From the NCBI GenBank assembly GCA_025938035.1, contig JAICQE010000150.1, positions 1-11,257 on the forward strand: a stretch of 11,257 bases of DNA, given 5' to 3'. The notes below the pieces were generated by a model, which saw only the letters and a program-made list of their open reading frames with translations, did no database searches and was not told the origin of the DNA. How positions within the stretch are numbered: position 1 is the first letter of the stretch; each line of letters begins with the position of its first letter. A program made the translations under genes and the position numbers. This DNA comes from Vicinamibacteria bacterium (GTDB lineage Bacteria; Acidobacteriota; Vicinamibacteria; Vicinamibacterales; UBA2999). Shown here piece by piece: positions 1 to 7,628 of the stretch.

Positions 1-1053
1 AGCGTGGCCTTCCTGCCGAACGGCGATGCGCTCGTCGCCATCCGCGCCGCGCAGCTGCGAATCGTCCGCAACGCGACCGGCGCGGGCGGGAAAGCAGCTG
101 TCCTCGATCCGGAACCGGTGGCTGGCATCGCGGAGATCACGCCGCCGCTGCGCAACGGCGGCCTGCACGACGTCGTGCTGCACCCGAAGTTCGCCGAGAA
201 CCGGTTCGTCTACTTCACATACAACAAGCCGGGACCGACTGTTCCGAACGCGGACCCAAAGAGGCCGCCGCAGCGGCAGACGGCGATCACGGTCGCGCGC
301 GGGCGCTTCGACGGCAAGGCGCTCACGGACGTGAAGGAGTTGTTCACCGGCGAGTGGGAAGCGCCAAGTGGATCACGCATGGCGTTTGCTCCGGACGGCA
401 CGCTGTATCTGACCACCGGTGCGCCGTTCAATGACAAGGCGCAGCGGCTGGATAACGTCTACGGGAAGGTGCTGCGGCTCCGCGACGATGGGACGTCGCC
501 GCCGGACAATCCGTTCGCAGGCAAGCCGAACGTTCGGCCCGAGATCTACTCCTACGGACATCGCGATCAACTCGGTTTAACGGTGCATCCCGTGACCGGG
601 GCGGTGCTCAACGCCGAGCACGGACCAAATGGCGGCGACGAGGTCAACGTCATTCGGCCCGGGCGCAACTATGGGTGGCCGCGCTACAGCTACGGACGCA
701 ACTACGACGGTTCCTCGCTCGTCGAGAGTCCAGTCGGCCCGGGCATCGAGACGCCCGCGGTCGTCTGGCTGCCGTCGATCGCTCCAACCGGCCTGACGTT
801 CTATACCGGGGACCGCTTTCCGTCGTGGCGCGGCAATTTGTTCGTGGGCAGCGCGCGGCGCGGCGAAGTGCCCGGAACCGGCGGACTCGAGCGCGTGGTG
901 TTCAACGACACGCTTGGCGAGCTGCGCCGCGAAACGCTGCTGACGCAGCTTCACCAACGGATTCGTGACGTTCGTCAGGGGCCTGACGGACTTCTGTATC
1001 TGCTGACGGACGAAGATGACGGGGCGATGCTTCGGATCGAACCCGCTCCGTAG
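1..1053 (+). CDS. PQQ-dependent sugar dehydrogenase-like propeller, 5' end cut off
   Basis: The frame is open from the first base, so the true start lies upstream of the window. About 350 residues are visible; the signal peptide and first blade are missing. The product matches the glucose/sorbosone dehydrogenase (GSDH) family of six-bladed, PQQ- and calcium-binding periplasmic enzymes that oxidise aldose sugars. Family landmarks seen: HDVVLHPKF near base 169, GHRDQLGL at 556-579, EHGPNGGDEVN from 616, NYGWP from 667, and RIRDVRQGPDG near 960. It is a clear paralogue of the gene at 5313-6536, with an extra proline-rich loop around 235-285. The stretch before the SRMAF motif has no histidine where soluble glucose dehydrogenase carries its catalytic base, and the usual GHRN is GHRD. 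Family membership is firm; sugar oxidation is uncertain. Confidence 0.88.
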   Translation, partial: SVAFLPNGDALVAIRAAQLRIVRNATGAGGKAAVLDPEPVAGIAEITPPLRNGGLHDVVLHPKFAENRFVYFTYNKPGPTVPNADPKRPPQRQTAITVARGRFDGKALTDVKELFTGEWEAPSGSRMAFAPDGTLYLTTGAPFNDKAQRLDNVYGKVLRLRDDGTSPPDNPFAGKPNVRPEIYSYGHRDQLGLTVHPVTGAVLNAEHGPNGGDEVNVIRPGRNYGWPRYSYGRNYDGSSLVESPVGPGIETPAVVWLPSIAPTGLTFYTGDRFPSWRGNLFVGSARRGEVPGTGGLERVVFNDTLGELRRETLLTQLHQRIRDVRQGPDGLLYLLTDEDDGAMLRIEPAP

Positions 1054-1155
1054 GAGACCCCGTCAGCGCACTGCGACTCGGGTCTGGTACCTTCGCGCTG
1101 GCTAGTTCCCTCTCATAAGCTGGGGCCGGTGAGCAGAGAGTGGAGGAGTGGAGTC

Positions 1156-1710
1156 TTAGAATGCGAACGACACGCCGACGCCGGTGCGTCTGCCGACGAT
1201 AGGCGTCACGGACATCGCGAGCGTCTCCGGCGCGCGGTAGAGCGCTCTCTCTCCTCGAATCAACGCGTCGATCCCGACCCCTATACCGGCGCCGTGCGCG
1301 CCATAAAGTGGAATGATCAGCATTTCGGCGCCGGAGCAGGGTTCTGCCGCACACCACGAGGCAACCCGGAGAGTGCCGATACCGGCGGCCACTCCGAAAC
1401 CCCACCACGCTCCGTTCGCGAGTGAATCGCCGCCCCGACGTCGAACCTCACGAACGTCGGACTCGACGAAGGTTCTTTTCGTGCCATTGATATCGAGGAT
1501 CAGCCGGGACCCGGAGACGTCGCCGATCCGCCCCGCCACGCGATTGCCGTCGCGGTCGATCACCTTCACCGCGTCGCCCGCTGAAACAAGCACCTGCAGC
1601 TGTTCGAAGCTTTGAGCGCTGATGGGCTGTGCGGTTGCGGCGGCTGCGAACGTCAGAACGGAAGCGGCGAAAAGAAGCGCCTTCGTGGCAAAACGGCGCG
1701 CCTGCGTCAT
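1156..1710 (-). CDS. Small exported protein of unknown function
   Basis: The gene encodes 184 residues. I chose the ATG at 1710 because GGAGG sits 5-6 nt upstream; a TTG codon at 1722 would extend the frame by four residues but has no ribosome site. Residues 1-28 form a signal peptide (basic MTQARRFATK, then an alanine/leucine/phenylalanine-rich core ending near ATAQP). Residues about 40-90 look like a small beta-barrel: a GDAVKVIDRDGNRVAGRIGD stretch followed by two short strands and a RRRGGDSLANG turn. A glycine-rich hydrophobic part follows (GVAAGIGTLRVAS, then GAGIGVGIDALI), which may be membrane-associated. I know this layout from uncharacterised acidobacterial proteins but know no function for it. 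It converges with the sugar dehydrogenase-like gene that ends at 1053. Confidence 0.75.
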   Translation of the reverse strand: MTQARRFATKALLFAASVLTFAAAATAQPISAQSFEQLQVLVSAGDAVKVIDRDGNRVAGRIGDVSGSRLILDINGTKRTFVESDVREVRRRGGDSLANGAWWGFGVAAGIGTLRVASWCAAEPCSGAEMLIIPLYGAHGAGIGVGIDALIRGERALYRAPETLAMSVTPIVGRRTGVGVSFAF

Positions 1711-1735
1711 GTGAACCTCCAAGTAGGGAGGTCAC
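1711..1735 (-). promoter_or_regulatory. Hairpin that encloses the SD site of the 1156-1710 gene
   Basis: In the minus-strand transcript the 25 bases directly before the ATG can fold as GTGA-CCTCC, loop CTACTT, GGAGG-(U)-UCAC. This gives nine pairs with one bulged U. The GGAGG is the SD sequence of the gene and CCTCC is its exact complement. The stem ends at the base before the start codon, so a folded leader would hide the ribosome site. Such SD-masking hairpins can act as RNA thermometers or tune translation. The pairing is visible; the regulatory role is inferred. Confidence 0.45.
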
Positions 1736-1923
1736 GTTACCGCTCGAGGAGTTCCCAAGTCCTGCCGGCGCGCTGAAAAGTTCTGAATGACGCCGATTCA
1801 CGTTAGACCGGTCATTTGTTCAAGTTGATGTGTCCTGCGAATGTTCCGCTTCCCGTCGCTCCCGTGAAGGTGAACGTCCGGTCGAGGTACTGTCGGGATT
1901 CGATCCTCGAGCGCGAATTGCAA

Positions 1924-1959
1924 GGTGGCGGCGCGCCGTGGCGACGCCACCCGCGCACC
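1924..1959 (-). terminator. GC-rich stem-loop downstream of the esterase gene
   Basis: It lies just after the esterase stop codon (1966-1968, minus strand). The core is GTGGC-GAC-GCCAC (1938-1950), extended outward by GCGCG/CGCGC and GGT/ACC pairs with small bulges. There is no U-tract after it on the minus strand, so it is not a classic intrinsic terminator. It may stop or protect the 3' end of the mRNA. Confidence 0.3.
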
Positions 1960-1965
1960 TGTCGA

Positions 1966-3168
1966 TCAGTTTCTGAACAGTTGAGGCGCGAACTCCGCAA
2001 GGTAGTTGCGCCAGTTGATCCATGTGTGACCGCCTGGCGATTCGACGAATACGGGAGCGAACCCGTGCCGCTTGAAGAGGTCGATCGTTGCCACTGTCGT
2101 CGGCATCAGAAAGTCCTCCTTCCCAGTACCGAACCACAGCAGCCGCAGCCCGCGCTTCAGCCCCGCATCGTCCAGTTTCATCGCGTGCTGCTTTTCCCAG
2201 GCAGCGGCGGCCGCGGGCACGCCACTGGCCGGTGGGGCCGCGGCGGCGCCGCGTCCGCCGCCGGGGAACGCTCCAAGCAGTCCGGAGCTGAACACACCGA
2301 TGTACGCGAACCGCTCCAATCGCGGAATAGCTACCTGCAGCGTCTGCCCGCCTCCCATCGAAAGGCCCGCGATGGCGCTATTGGCGCGGTCGGTCAACAC
2401 GCGATAGTGCTTTTCGACGTACGGCATCACATCGGACACGAAATCATTGACGAACATGTCCGTCGCCGCCTGCCCGATCGAGTCCGCCGCAGGCGCGGCA
2501 TGGCCGGCGGGCATGACGACGATCATCGGCTTCGCCTTGCGGGCGGCGATCAGGTTGTCGAGGACAAATCCTGCCCGTCCGACCGTCGACCAGGCGTTGT
2601 CGTTGTCGCCGGCGCCGTGAAGCAGATAGAACACGGGGTAGCGATCGCGACCGTTCTCATACCCTGGCGGCGTATATACATGCATCCGCCGGAACCGGCC
2701 GAGCGCTGTGGACTTGTACGTCACTTCGGCAACCGCACCGTGAGGTACATCGCGAGTGTCGAACAGCTCTGAGCCCGGCACGTGTACGAGGCTCCACACG
2801 TTGTTGTTGGATTCGCTGATCGCTGGATTGCGTGGATCGACAGTCGCCACGCCATCGATATTGAAGTTGTAGCGATAGGAGCCTGGCTCGATTGGGCCGA
2901 ACGTGAGCTGCCAGACGCCATTATCTGCACGCGTGAGCTGACCGTTCTGCCCCAGCCCTGGAATGTCGGAGGCGGCGAGGCGCACGGCGTCGGCCTGCGG
3001 GGCGTAGACGCGGAAGGTGATCTTCCGATCCGCGCCTACCTCTGCCGACACGAATTGGGGGACCGGCGACCCGCCGCGCCCGCCGCGGCCTTGTCCTGCG
3101 GTCTGCTGTGGAATCGCGATCGCGACGAACGCAATCGCCACCGACGCACCGACCAGCTTCCTCATCAT
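1966..3168 (-). CDS. Secreted alpha/beta-hydrolase esterase (CE1 / enterochelin esterase-like) with N-terminal E-set domain
   Basis: The gene encodes 400 residues. A signal peptide covers residues 1-25 (cleavage near QTAGQG). Residues about 37-128 form an immunoglobulin-like E-set/CBM48-type domain (FRVYAPQADAVRL, then GVWQLTFGPIEPGSYRYNF). Residues about 145-398 form an esterase fold of the esterase D / Fes / carbohydrate esterase 1 group: YTPPGY, YPVFYLLHGAGD (oxyanion region), nucleophile Ser270 in GLSMGG, probable acid Asp352 in GKEDF, and His381 in GGHTW. This architecture is typical of secreted esterases that cleave acyl groups such as feruloyl or acetyl from polysaccharides, or ester bonds in siderophores; the substrate here is unknown. 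An Ala/Gly/Pro-rich insert at about 301-322 is a flexible surface loop. Two ATGs are adjacent; the second (3165) has the better spacing from GAGG. It is divergent from the permease at 3286. Confidence 0.88.
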   Translation of the reverse strand: MMRKLVGASVAIAFVAIAIPQQTAGQGRGGRGGSPVPQFVSAEVGADRKITFRVYAPQADAVRLAASDIPGLGQNGQLTRADNGVWQLTFGPIEPGSYRYNFNIDGVATVDPRNPAISESNNNVWSLVHVPGSELFDTRDVPHGAVAEVTYKSTALGRFRRMHVYTPPGYENGRDRYPVFYLLHGAGDNDNAWSTVGRAGFVLDNLIAARKAKPMIVVMPAGHAAPAADSIGQAATDMFVNDFVSDVMPYVEKHYRVLTDRANSAIAGLSMGGGQTLQVAIPRLERFAYIGVFSSGLLGAFPGGGRGAAAAPPASGVPAAAAAWEKQHAMKLDDAGLKRGLRLLWFGTGKEDFLMPTTVATIDLFKRHGFAPVFVESPGGHTWINWRNYLAEFAPQLFRN

Positions 3169-3285
3169 CGCCTCGCTTTCGCTATCCGACCAGATCTTCT
3201 CACGGCAATTGACTCGACGGACGGCACATTGCTGGTGGCAGTGGGCGAAACCCTTATATGCTTTCGTGCTGAACTGAGACCGCTG
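3169..3285. promoter_or_regulatory. Divergent promoter region between esterase and permease
   Basis: These 117 bases separate two genes transcribed away from each other, so both promoters should lie here. On the plus strand a TTATATG box (3254-3260) sits about 26 nt before the permease ATG, with TTGCTG (3230s) upstream at a loose 18-20 nt spacing. On the minus strand TTGCCG and TAGCGA are about 18 nt apart. Neither is a strong consensus match, and no operator palindrome was seen. Confidence 0.3.
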
Positions 3286-4551
3286 ATGGACAAAGGAAAA
3301 CTCTTCGTCGCGAGCTGCGTATCGCTCGTTACCACCTCAATGGTGTTTGCCATTCGCGGCGACGTCGCGCCCGCCTTGAGCGCCGCGTTCCGGTTGACCA
3401 ACGAACAAATGGGGCTGATCTTCAGCCCCGCCTTCTGGGCGTTCACCGTCGCCATCTTCATCAGCGGCGCGCTCGTCGATGCGGTCGGGATGCGGGCGCT
3501 CCACGTGCTGTCGGCGATCGGGTATCTGGCCGGCATCGCCTTGATCCTCGTCGCACCGCATCCGGCGGCGCCGGTGGCGTCGATTTTCGACGACACGGGG
3601 ACGACGATGCTCTACGCCGGCTTCTTCATCATGGGCCTGTCGCAGGGACTCGTCGAGGGTGTGATCAACCCGCTGATCGCGACGATTTACGCGGATGAGA
3701 AAACGCGCAAGCTGAATATGCTCCACGCGTGGTGGCCCGGCGGGCTGGTGATCGGCGGGCTTCTCGCCGCCTTGCTGACACAGGCGTTAAACGCGAGCTG
3801 GCAGATCAAGCTTGGGACGATCGCCGTGCCCGCGATTGTCTATCTGGTGATGGCGCTGTCGCTGGCCTATCCGCGGACCGAGCGCGTCATCTCCAACGTG
3901 TCCACCGGGGAGATGTGGCGAGAGGCTGCGCGACCGCTTTTCCTGCTGTTGTTCATCTGCATGTGGATGACGGCTGCCGCGGAGCTCGCACCCGACCAGT
4001 GGTTCCCCGCCGTCATGGGTACCCTTGTTCCGCAGCTTCAGGGAGTGCTGTTCCTCGTCTACACCGCCGGCCTGATGTTCCTGCTGCGGTTCTATGGCAG
4101 CGGCATCGCCCACAAAGCGCCGATCGCGACCCTCGTCGTGTGTTCCGTGCTCACCGCGATCGGTTTGTTCTGGCTCGGCAGCCTGCAGCCGGGAGCGAGT
4201 CCGGTGGTCGCATTCGCGGCCGCGACCGTGTTCGGCGTCGGCAAGACGTTCTTCTGGCCAACGATGCTCGGCGTGACGGCGGAACAGTTCCCGCGCGGCG
4301 GAGCACTACTCCTGTCGCTGATGGGAGGTGCAGGCATGTTATCGGTGGCCGTCGCCATTCCGATCATGGGCGCCAGGATCGACCAGCTCGGGCCAGGTGC
4401 GGCGCTGCAGATGATTGCCGGCCTTGGCGCAATTCTCGCTGTCGTGTTCGTCGGCGTTTACGCCTATTTTGCGGCACGCGGCGGTTACCGGCCGGTGCTC
4501 ATCGCGGAGCGTTCGTCCGCAGTCGCGTCGTCCAGTTCGCGAGGCATTTGA
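3286..4551 (+). CDS. Major facilitator superfamily permease
   Basis: The gene encodes 421 residues. I chose the ATG at 3286 (MDKGKLFVAS). The open frame continues upstream to 2782, but that part lies antisense to the esterase and has no membrane character. About 12 hydrophobic segments can be followed, among them residues 6-22, 45-63, 73-90, 108-133, 150-166, 177-195, 216-231, 249-267, 279-297, 305-322, 338-361 and 373-396. The loop between helices 2 and 3 has DAVGMR, a weak form of the MFS GxxxDRxGRR motif. HAWWPGG at 147-153 recalls sugar-porter-like MFS proteins of the fucose permease type. It is likely a proton-coupled inner-membrane transporter of a small organic solute; the substrate is unknown. 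A divergent secreted esterase suggests uptake of a released product, by inference. The C-terminus ends in a serine-rich tail. Confidence 0.85.
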   Translation: MDKGKLFVASCVSLVTTSMVFAIRGDVAPALSAAFRLTNEQMGLIFSPAFWAFTVAIFISGALVDAVGMRALHVLSAIGYLAGIALILVAPHPAAPVASIFDDTGTTMLYAGFFIMGLSQGLVEGVINPLIATIYADEKTRKLNMLHAWWPGGLVIGGLLAALLTQALNASWQIKLGTIAVPAIVYLVMALSLAYPRTERVISNVSTGEMWREAARPLFLLLFICMWMTAAAELAPDQWFPAVMGTLVPQLQGVLFLVYTAGLMFLLRFYGSGIAHKAPIATLVVCSVLTAIGLFWLGSLQPGASPVVAFAAATVFGVGKTFFWPTMLGVTAEQFPRGGALLLSLMGGAGMLSVAVAIPIMGARIDQLGPGAALQMIAGLGAILAVVFVGVYAYFAARGGYRPVLIAERSSAVASSSSRGI

Positions 4552-4591
4552 TGAGCGGCGCAAAAACGTCGACCCAGCTCGACCGGGTCCC

Positions 4592-4620
4592 TTGTTTGAG
4601 CATCCTCGCTTGGTTACACT
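4592..4620 (+). promoter_or_regulatory. Possible sigma70-type promoter of the MEDS gene
   Basis: TTGTTT (4592-4597) and TACACT (4615-4620) are separated by exactly 17 bases. Transcription would start near 4627, about 30 nt before the GTG start at 4658. Similarity to the consensus is moderate, and it is the best promoter-like pair in this 106-base gap. Confidence 0.35.
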
Positions 4621-4657
4621 GACGGTTTGGTAGGCGCATCGGCGCCGGACTAACGCA

Positions 4658-5224
4658 GTGTCAAACCGAAGAGCTTCCGGACATTTCCACGCGGTTCAGT
4701 TCTACGAGAGCGACCGCTCGCTGATCACCATCGTGGCGAAGTTTCTCGCTGATGGCTTCACGCAGAGTCAGCCTGGCGTGGTGATCGCGACGCCGGAACA
4801 TTGCGCGGCAATCGAAGAGTCGCTGGCGACGCATCAGCTTGACGTCCGGCGGATGAAGCAGCTCGGCGATCTGGTCGTGCTCGACGCGCACGAAGTGCTC
4901 AACACGATCATGGTCGACGGCATGCCCCACGCGCCGCTCTTCAAACATGCCCTCGGGACAATGTTCACCGAAGTCGCGCGCATTCACCCGAAGCACACGG
5001 TCCGCGCGTACGGGGAGATGGTGAACGTGCTCTGGCAGGACGGTCTGACCGCCGCCGCGATCCGCCTGGAAACGCTGTGGAACGAGCTGGCGAACTCCTA
5101 CGACTTCAAACTGCTGTGCGGCTATTCGATGGGGAATTTCTACAAGGACGCCGCTGTCGGCGAAATCACCCGCCAGCATTCCCACCTGCTCGCCGAGACC
5201 GGCGAGGCTGCGACGATTAACTAG
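4658..5224 (+). CDS. Stand-alone MEDS-domain sensory protein
   Basis: The gene encodes 188 residues and starts at GTG 4658; the ribosome site is weak (GGA about 10 nt upstream). Nearly the whole protein is one MEDS domain, the sensory domain first described in methanogen and methylotroph proteins including DcmR. Visible hallmarks: HAVQFYESDRSL at about 10-21, VAKFLADGF, the GVVIATPEH strand at about 40-48, LVVLDAHEVL at about 72-81, then RAYGEMVNVLWQDGLTAAA at about 116-134, LETLWNEL and LCGYSMGNF. In the family this domain often precedes a histidine kinase or a DNA-binding part, but neither is present here. It is probably a cytoplasmic ligand- or signal-sensing protein that works with a partner encoded elsewhere. 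No signal peptide is seen. The stop codon lies 10 nt before the palindrome at 5234. Confidence 0.85.
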   Translation: MSNRRASGHFHAVQFYESDRSLITIVAKFLADGFTQSQPGVVIATPEHCAAIEESLATHQLDVRRMKQLGDLVVLDAHEVLNTIMVDGMPHAPLFKHALGTMFTEVARIHPKHTVRAYGEMVNVLWQDGLTAAAIRLETLWNELANSYDFKLLCGYSMGNFYKDAAVGEITRQHSHLLAETGEAATIN

Positions 5225-5233
5225 CTGCTCGTT

Positions 5234-5275
5234 GGTGGTTAGTGGTTGGTGGTTACCCACCAACTACTAACCACC
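5234..5275. repeat. Near-perfect 19-bp palindrome of GGTTAGTGGTT-type words
   Basis: The left arm GGTGGTTAGTGGTTGGTGG (5234-5252) and right arm CCACCAACTACTAACCACC (5257-5275) pair over 19 bp with a single G-T wobble and a TTAC loop. Each arm is itself made of repeated GGTGGTT/AGTGGTT words. It starts 10 nt after the MEDS stop codon and ends 27 nt before the SD of the next gene. No T-tract follows, so it is not a canonical terminator. Confidence 0.85.
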
Positions 5276-5283
5276 ATCCACCG

Positions 5284-5306
5284 TATATACTGCCGCTTTC
5301 CGGAGG
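5284..5306 (+). promoter_or_regulatory. TATA-rich box and strong SD ahead of the sugar dehydrogenase-like gene
   Basis: TATATACT (5284-5291) resembles a -10 element, but the expected -35 position falls inside the palindrome and has no match to TTGACA. CGGAGG at 5301-5306 is a strong SD, 6 nt before the GTG at 5313, and fixes the start choice. Confidence 0.35.
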
Positions 5307-5312
5307 TTCAGC

Positions 5313-6536
5313 GTGAGCGTGAAGCACGTAGCGCCGTTGGCGATGTTGCTGGCCGTCAGCGTTGGTGTGGCGGTGGGTATCGCGCAGCAGAAGGTGCCGT
5401 TCTCGGGCGCGATTCCTCTGGCGCCGACAGGCCTTGCCGGGAAGCCTCTTGGCGCCGGCCCATTCATGTACGACACGGGCGAAGGCCAGCGGATCCGCGT
5501 CGTCGTCGTCACGCGGGACCTGTCATATCCGTATGGCATGACTTGGCTTCCCGATGGGAGCATCCTCGTCACCGAGCGGATGGGCAAGCTGCGCATCATC
5601 CGCAACGGGAAGGTCGATCCGCAGCCCGTCGCCGGGGTTCCCGAGAACTACGGCGCCGGCGAATCGGGACTCCCGGGTGCCGTACACGGGCTGATGGACG
5701 TCGTCCTCCATCCGCAGTTCGCGCAGAACCGTTTCGTGTACCTCAATTACACGAAGCCGCTCGATCCCAAACGCAACACGCTTGCGATTGCGCGCGCCGT
5801 GTGGGATGGCAAGGCGCTGACGGACAGCAAGGACATCTTCGTTGCCACCGAACGGACCGGCACGTCGCGTATGGCGTTTGGCGGCGACGGCATGCTCTAT
5901 GTGGCGACGTCGGGAGCCGATTCTCAGGACCTGAACACGCACGGCGGCAAGGTGCTGCGCCTGCGGGACGACGGGACCGCACCGCCGGACAACCCGTTTG
6001 TCGGCAAGCCCGGTCACAAGCCCGAGATCTACACCTACGGTCATCGCAACTCGCTCGGCCTCGCCCTCCATCCCGGGACGGGACAGATGTGGCAGACCGA
6101 GAATGGGCCGAACGGCGGCGACGAGATCAACGTCGTGAAGCCGGGCGCCAACTACGGCTGGCCGATGGTGAGCTACGGACGGCGCTATGAAGGGCCGTGG
6201 CAGTCGGAGCGCGCCGGGCACGCCAACTTCGAGCCGCCGGTGGTGATCTGGGTGCCCTCCATCGCCACGTCCGGGCTCACGTTCTATACCGGGGACAAGC
6301 TGGCGAAGTGGAAGGGCGACGTCTTCGTTGGCGCGCTTCGGACCGGGGAAATCCCGGGCACCGGGCATCTCGAGCGGATCCTGTTCAACGAGAAGATGGA
6401 GGAGCTGCGGCGCGAATCGCTGCTCGTCGATCTCCGCCAGCGCATGCGTGACGTCCGCCAGGGTCCGGACGGCTTGTTGTACGTGTTGACGGACGAAAAG
6501 CAAGGCGCCCTGCTGCGGATTGAGCCGGCGTCGTAA
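5313..6536 (+). CDS. PQQ-dependent sugar dehydrogenase-like exported propeller
   Basis: The gene encodes 407 residues from a GTG start with SD GGAGG 6 nt upstream. A signal peptide spans about 1-24 (core LAMLLAVSVGVAVGIA, then QQ). The rest is a complete six-bladed propeller of the glucose/sorbosone dehydrogenase family, which uses PQQ and calcium in the periplasm. Landmarks: YPYGMTWLPDGSILVTER at 72-89, GLMDVVLHPQF at 126-136, GHRNSLGL at 243-250, ENGPNGGDEIN at 263-273, NYGWP at 280-284, FVGALRTGEIPG at 338-349 and RMRDVRQGPDG at 377-387. The Arg-Asn of GHRN and the C-terminal arginines that hold PQQ in soluble glucose dehydrogenase appear kept. The catalytic-base histidine seems replaced (TGTSRMAF at 182-189), and the PQQ lysine position looks like arginine (ALRTG). 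It is a paralogue of the gene at 1-1053 and first in a four-gene cluster. Confidence 0.9.
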   Translation: MSVKHVAPLAMLLAVSVGVAVGIAQQKVPFSGAIPLAPTGLAGKPLGAGPFMYDTGEGQRIRVVVVTRDLSYPYGMTWLPDGSILVTERMGKLRIIRNGKVDPQPVAGVPENYGAGESGLPGAVHGLMDVVLHPQFAQNRFVYLNYTKPLDPKRNTLAIARAVWDGKALTDSKDIFVATERTGTSRMAFGGDGMLYVATSGADSQDLNTHGGKVLRLRDDGTAPPDNPFVGKPGHKPEIYTYGHRNSLGLALHPGTGQMWQTENGPNGGDEINVVKPGANYGWPMVSYGRRYEGPWQSERAGHANFEPPVVIWVPSIATSGLTFYTGDKLAKWKGDVFVGALRTGEIPGTGHLERILFNEKMEELRRESLLVDLRQRMRDVRQGPDGLLYVLTDEKQGALLRIEPAS

Positions 6537-6561
6537 GCCGACCGGCTGAGGAGATCCTGCG

Positions 6562-7617
6562 ATGCGTTTCCTGGTGACTGTTGGTCTTGGTACGGCGCTG
6601 ATCGCGGCGGCCCACGCGCAAGGTCAGGCGCCGGCGCCAGCGCCAGCCCAGGCCGCCGCACCACCGCCAGCTCCCGCCCCTGCACCGGTCAAAGGCGCCA
6701 CAACCGGCTTCATGCATGCGATCCACGCGACGAACGACGTCGAGACGACGCTGGCGTTCTATCGCGAGGTGTTCGGGCTGGACGCGAAAGTGACGCCGTT
6801 CGCAAATCCGGGCGTGCCGCTGCTGACCAACGCGCCGGGCGTCAGCCTCCGCGTCGCGATGCTGCGCATTCCCGGACAGGGGTTCAACTTCGAGCTGACC
6901 GAATTCACGAACACGCAGCGGCGCGGCGCGCGGCCGCGACTGACGGACCCCGGGGCGCCGCACATGAAGCTCCTCGTGCGCGACATCGACGTCGTCATGG
7001 CGGCGGCGAAGAAGCGCGGTGCGGAAATCATCACGCGGTCGGGCGCGCCTGTTGCGTTCCTCGACGGAGCGGTGAACCGCATCTTCATGCGCGATCCCGA
7101 CGGCTACATCGTGGAAGCCGTTCGCTTCCCGACGCCGTTCGACGCTCCGGCCGGCCCCAATGTCCTCGGCTCCGTCATGGGGCTCACGCTGGGCGACGCC
7201 AACGCATCCATGGCGTTCTGGCGCGACCTGCTGGGTTGGGAGTTTACCGAGGAGCCCTCCTGGTCGAAGGACCCGCGCATCGTTGACCTGATGGCCCTGC
7301 CGGAAGGCGTCGAGGCGCGCCCCTTCAGAGCCATCGTGCCCGGCAGCACCGCGCGTATCGAGATGATCGAATTCCGCGGCGTGAAGAACCCGACACCGTT
7401 CGATCTGCGCGTGCCGGATCCTGGCGCGTCGGGCATCGCGATCCGCGTTGCGAACATTCAGGAGCTGCTGCCGAAAATGCAGGCGGCCGGGATCCGCGTC
7501 ATCTCGAAGGACGGAGCGCTCGTCGAATGGGACGCGAAGATACGCAACGTCTTCGTGAAGGATCCGAACGGGTTCCTCGTCGAGCTGGTCGGCACGGTGG
7601 CGCCGCCCGCGAAATAG
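6562..7617 (+). CDS. Secreted tandem VOC (glyoxalase/dioxygenase-fold) protein
   Basis: The gene encodes 351 residues; GAGGAG lies 8 nt before the ATG. A signal peptide (about 1-20, ending AHAQ) is followed by an Ala/Pro/Gln linker to about residue 43. Two vicinal oxygen chelate (VOC) domains follow. Domain 1 (about 48-188) has His52 or His55, His134 and Glu185 at the positions where the family binds a metal, plus the typical RIFMRDPDGYIVEAV ending. Domain 2 (about 202-343) keeps the fold signature MAFWRDLLGW and VFVKDPNGFLVELVG with Glu341 but lacks the histidines, so it is probably structural or regulatory. The VOC family includes glyoxalase I, extradiol dioxygenases and fosfomycin resistance proteins; the reaction here is unknown. 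Export of a VOC protein is uncommon. It lies 25 nt after the propeller gene and 11 nt before the next VOC gene. Confidence 0.85.
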   Translation: MRFLVTVGLGTALIAAAHAQGQAPAPAPAQAAAPPPAPAPAPVKGATTGFMHAIHATNDVETTLAFYREVFGLDAKVTPFANPGVPLLTNAPGVSLRVAMLRIPGQGFNFELTEFTNTQRRGARPRLTDPGAPHMKLLVRDIDVVMAAAKKRGAEIITRSGAPVAFLDGAVNRIFMRDPDGYIVEAVRFPTPFDAPAGPNVLGSVMGLTLGDANASMAFWRDLLGWEFTEEPSWSKDPRIVDLMALPEGVEARPFRAIVPGSTARIEMIEFRGVKNPTPFDLRVPDPGASGIAIRVANIQELLPKMQAAGIRVISKDGALVEWDAKIRNVFVKDPNGFLVELVGTVAPPAK

Positions 7618-7628
7618 GAGACATAGCC

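Noticed and set aside
1054..1155. Terminator between the convergent genes
   Set aside because: Only weak pairings (AGACCC/GGGTCT and CTCTC/GAGAG) with long loops and no T-tract were found.
1812..1965. Minus-strand frame ending in TFTFTGATGSGTFAGHINLNK-like residues, possibly the tail of a decayed gene
   Set aside because: The last 20 or so residues look beta-strand-like, but the upstream part overlaps the esterase end in another frame and shows no family similarity. It is too short to support a pseudogene.
2782..3285. Upstream extension of the permease frame by 168 residues
   Set aside because: It runs antisense to the esterase signal peptide and E-set domain, has no membrane or family signature, and the MFS protein begins naturally at the ATG at 3286.
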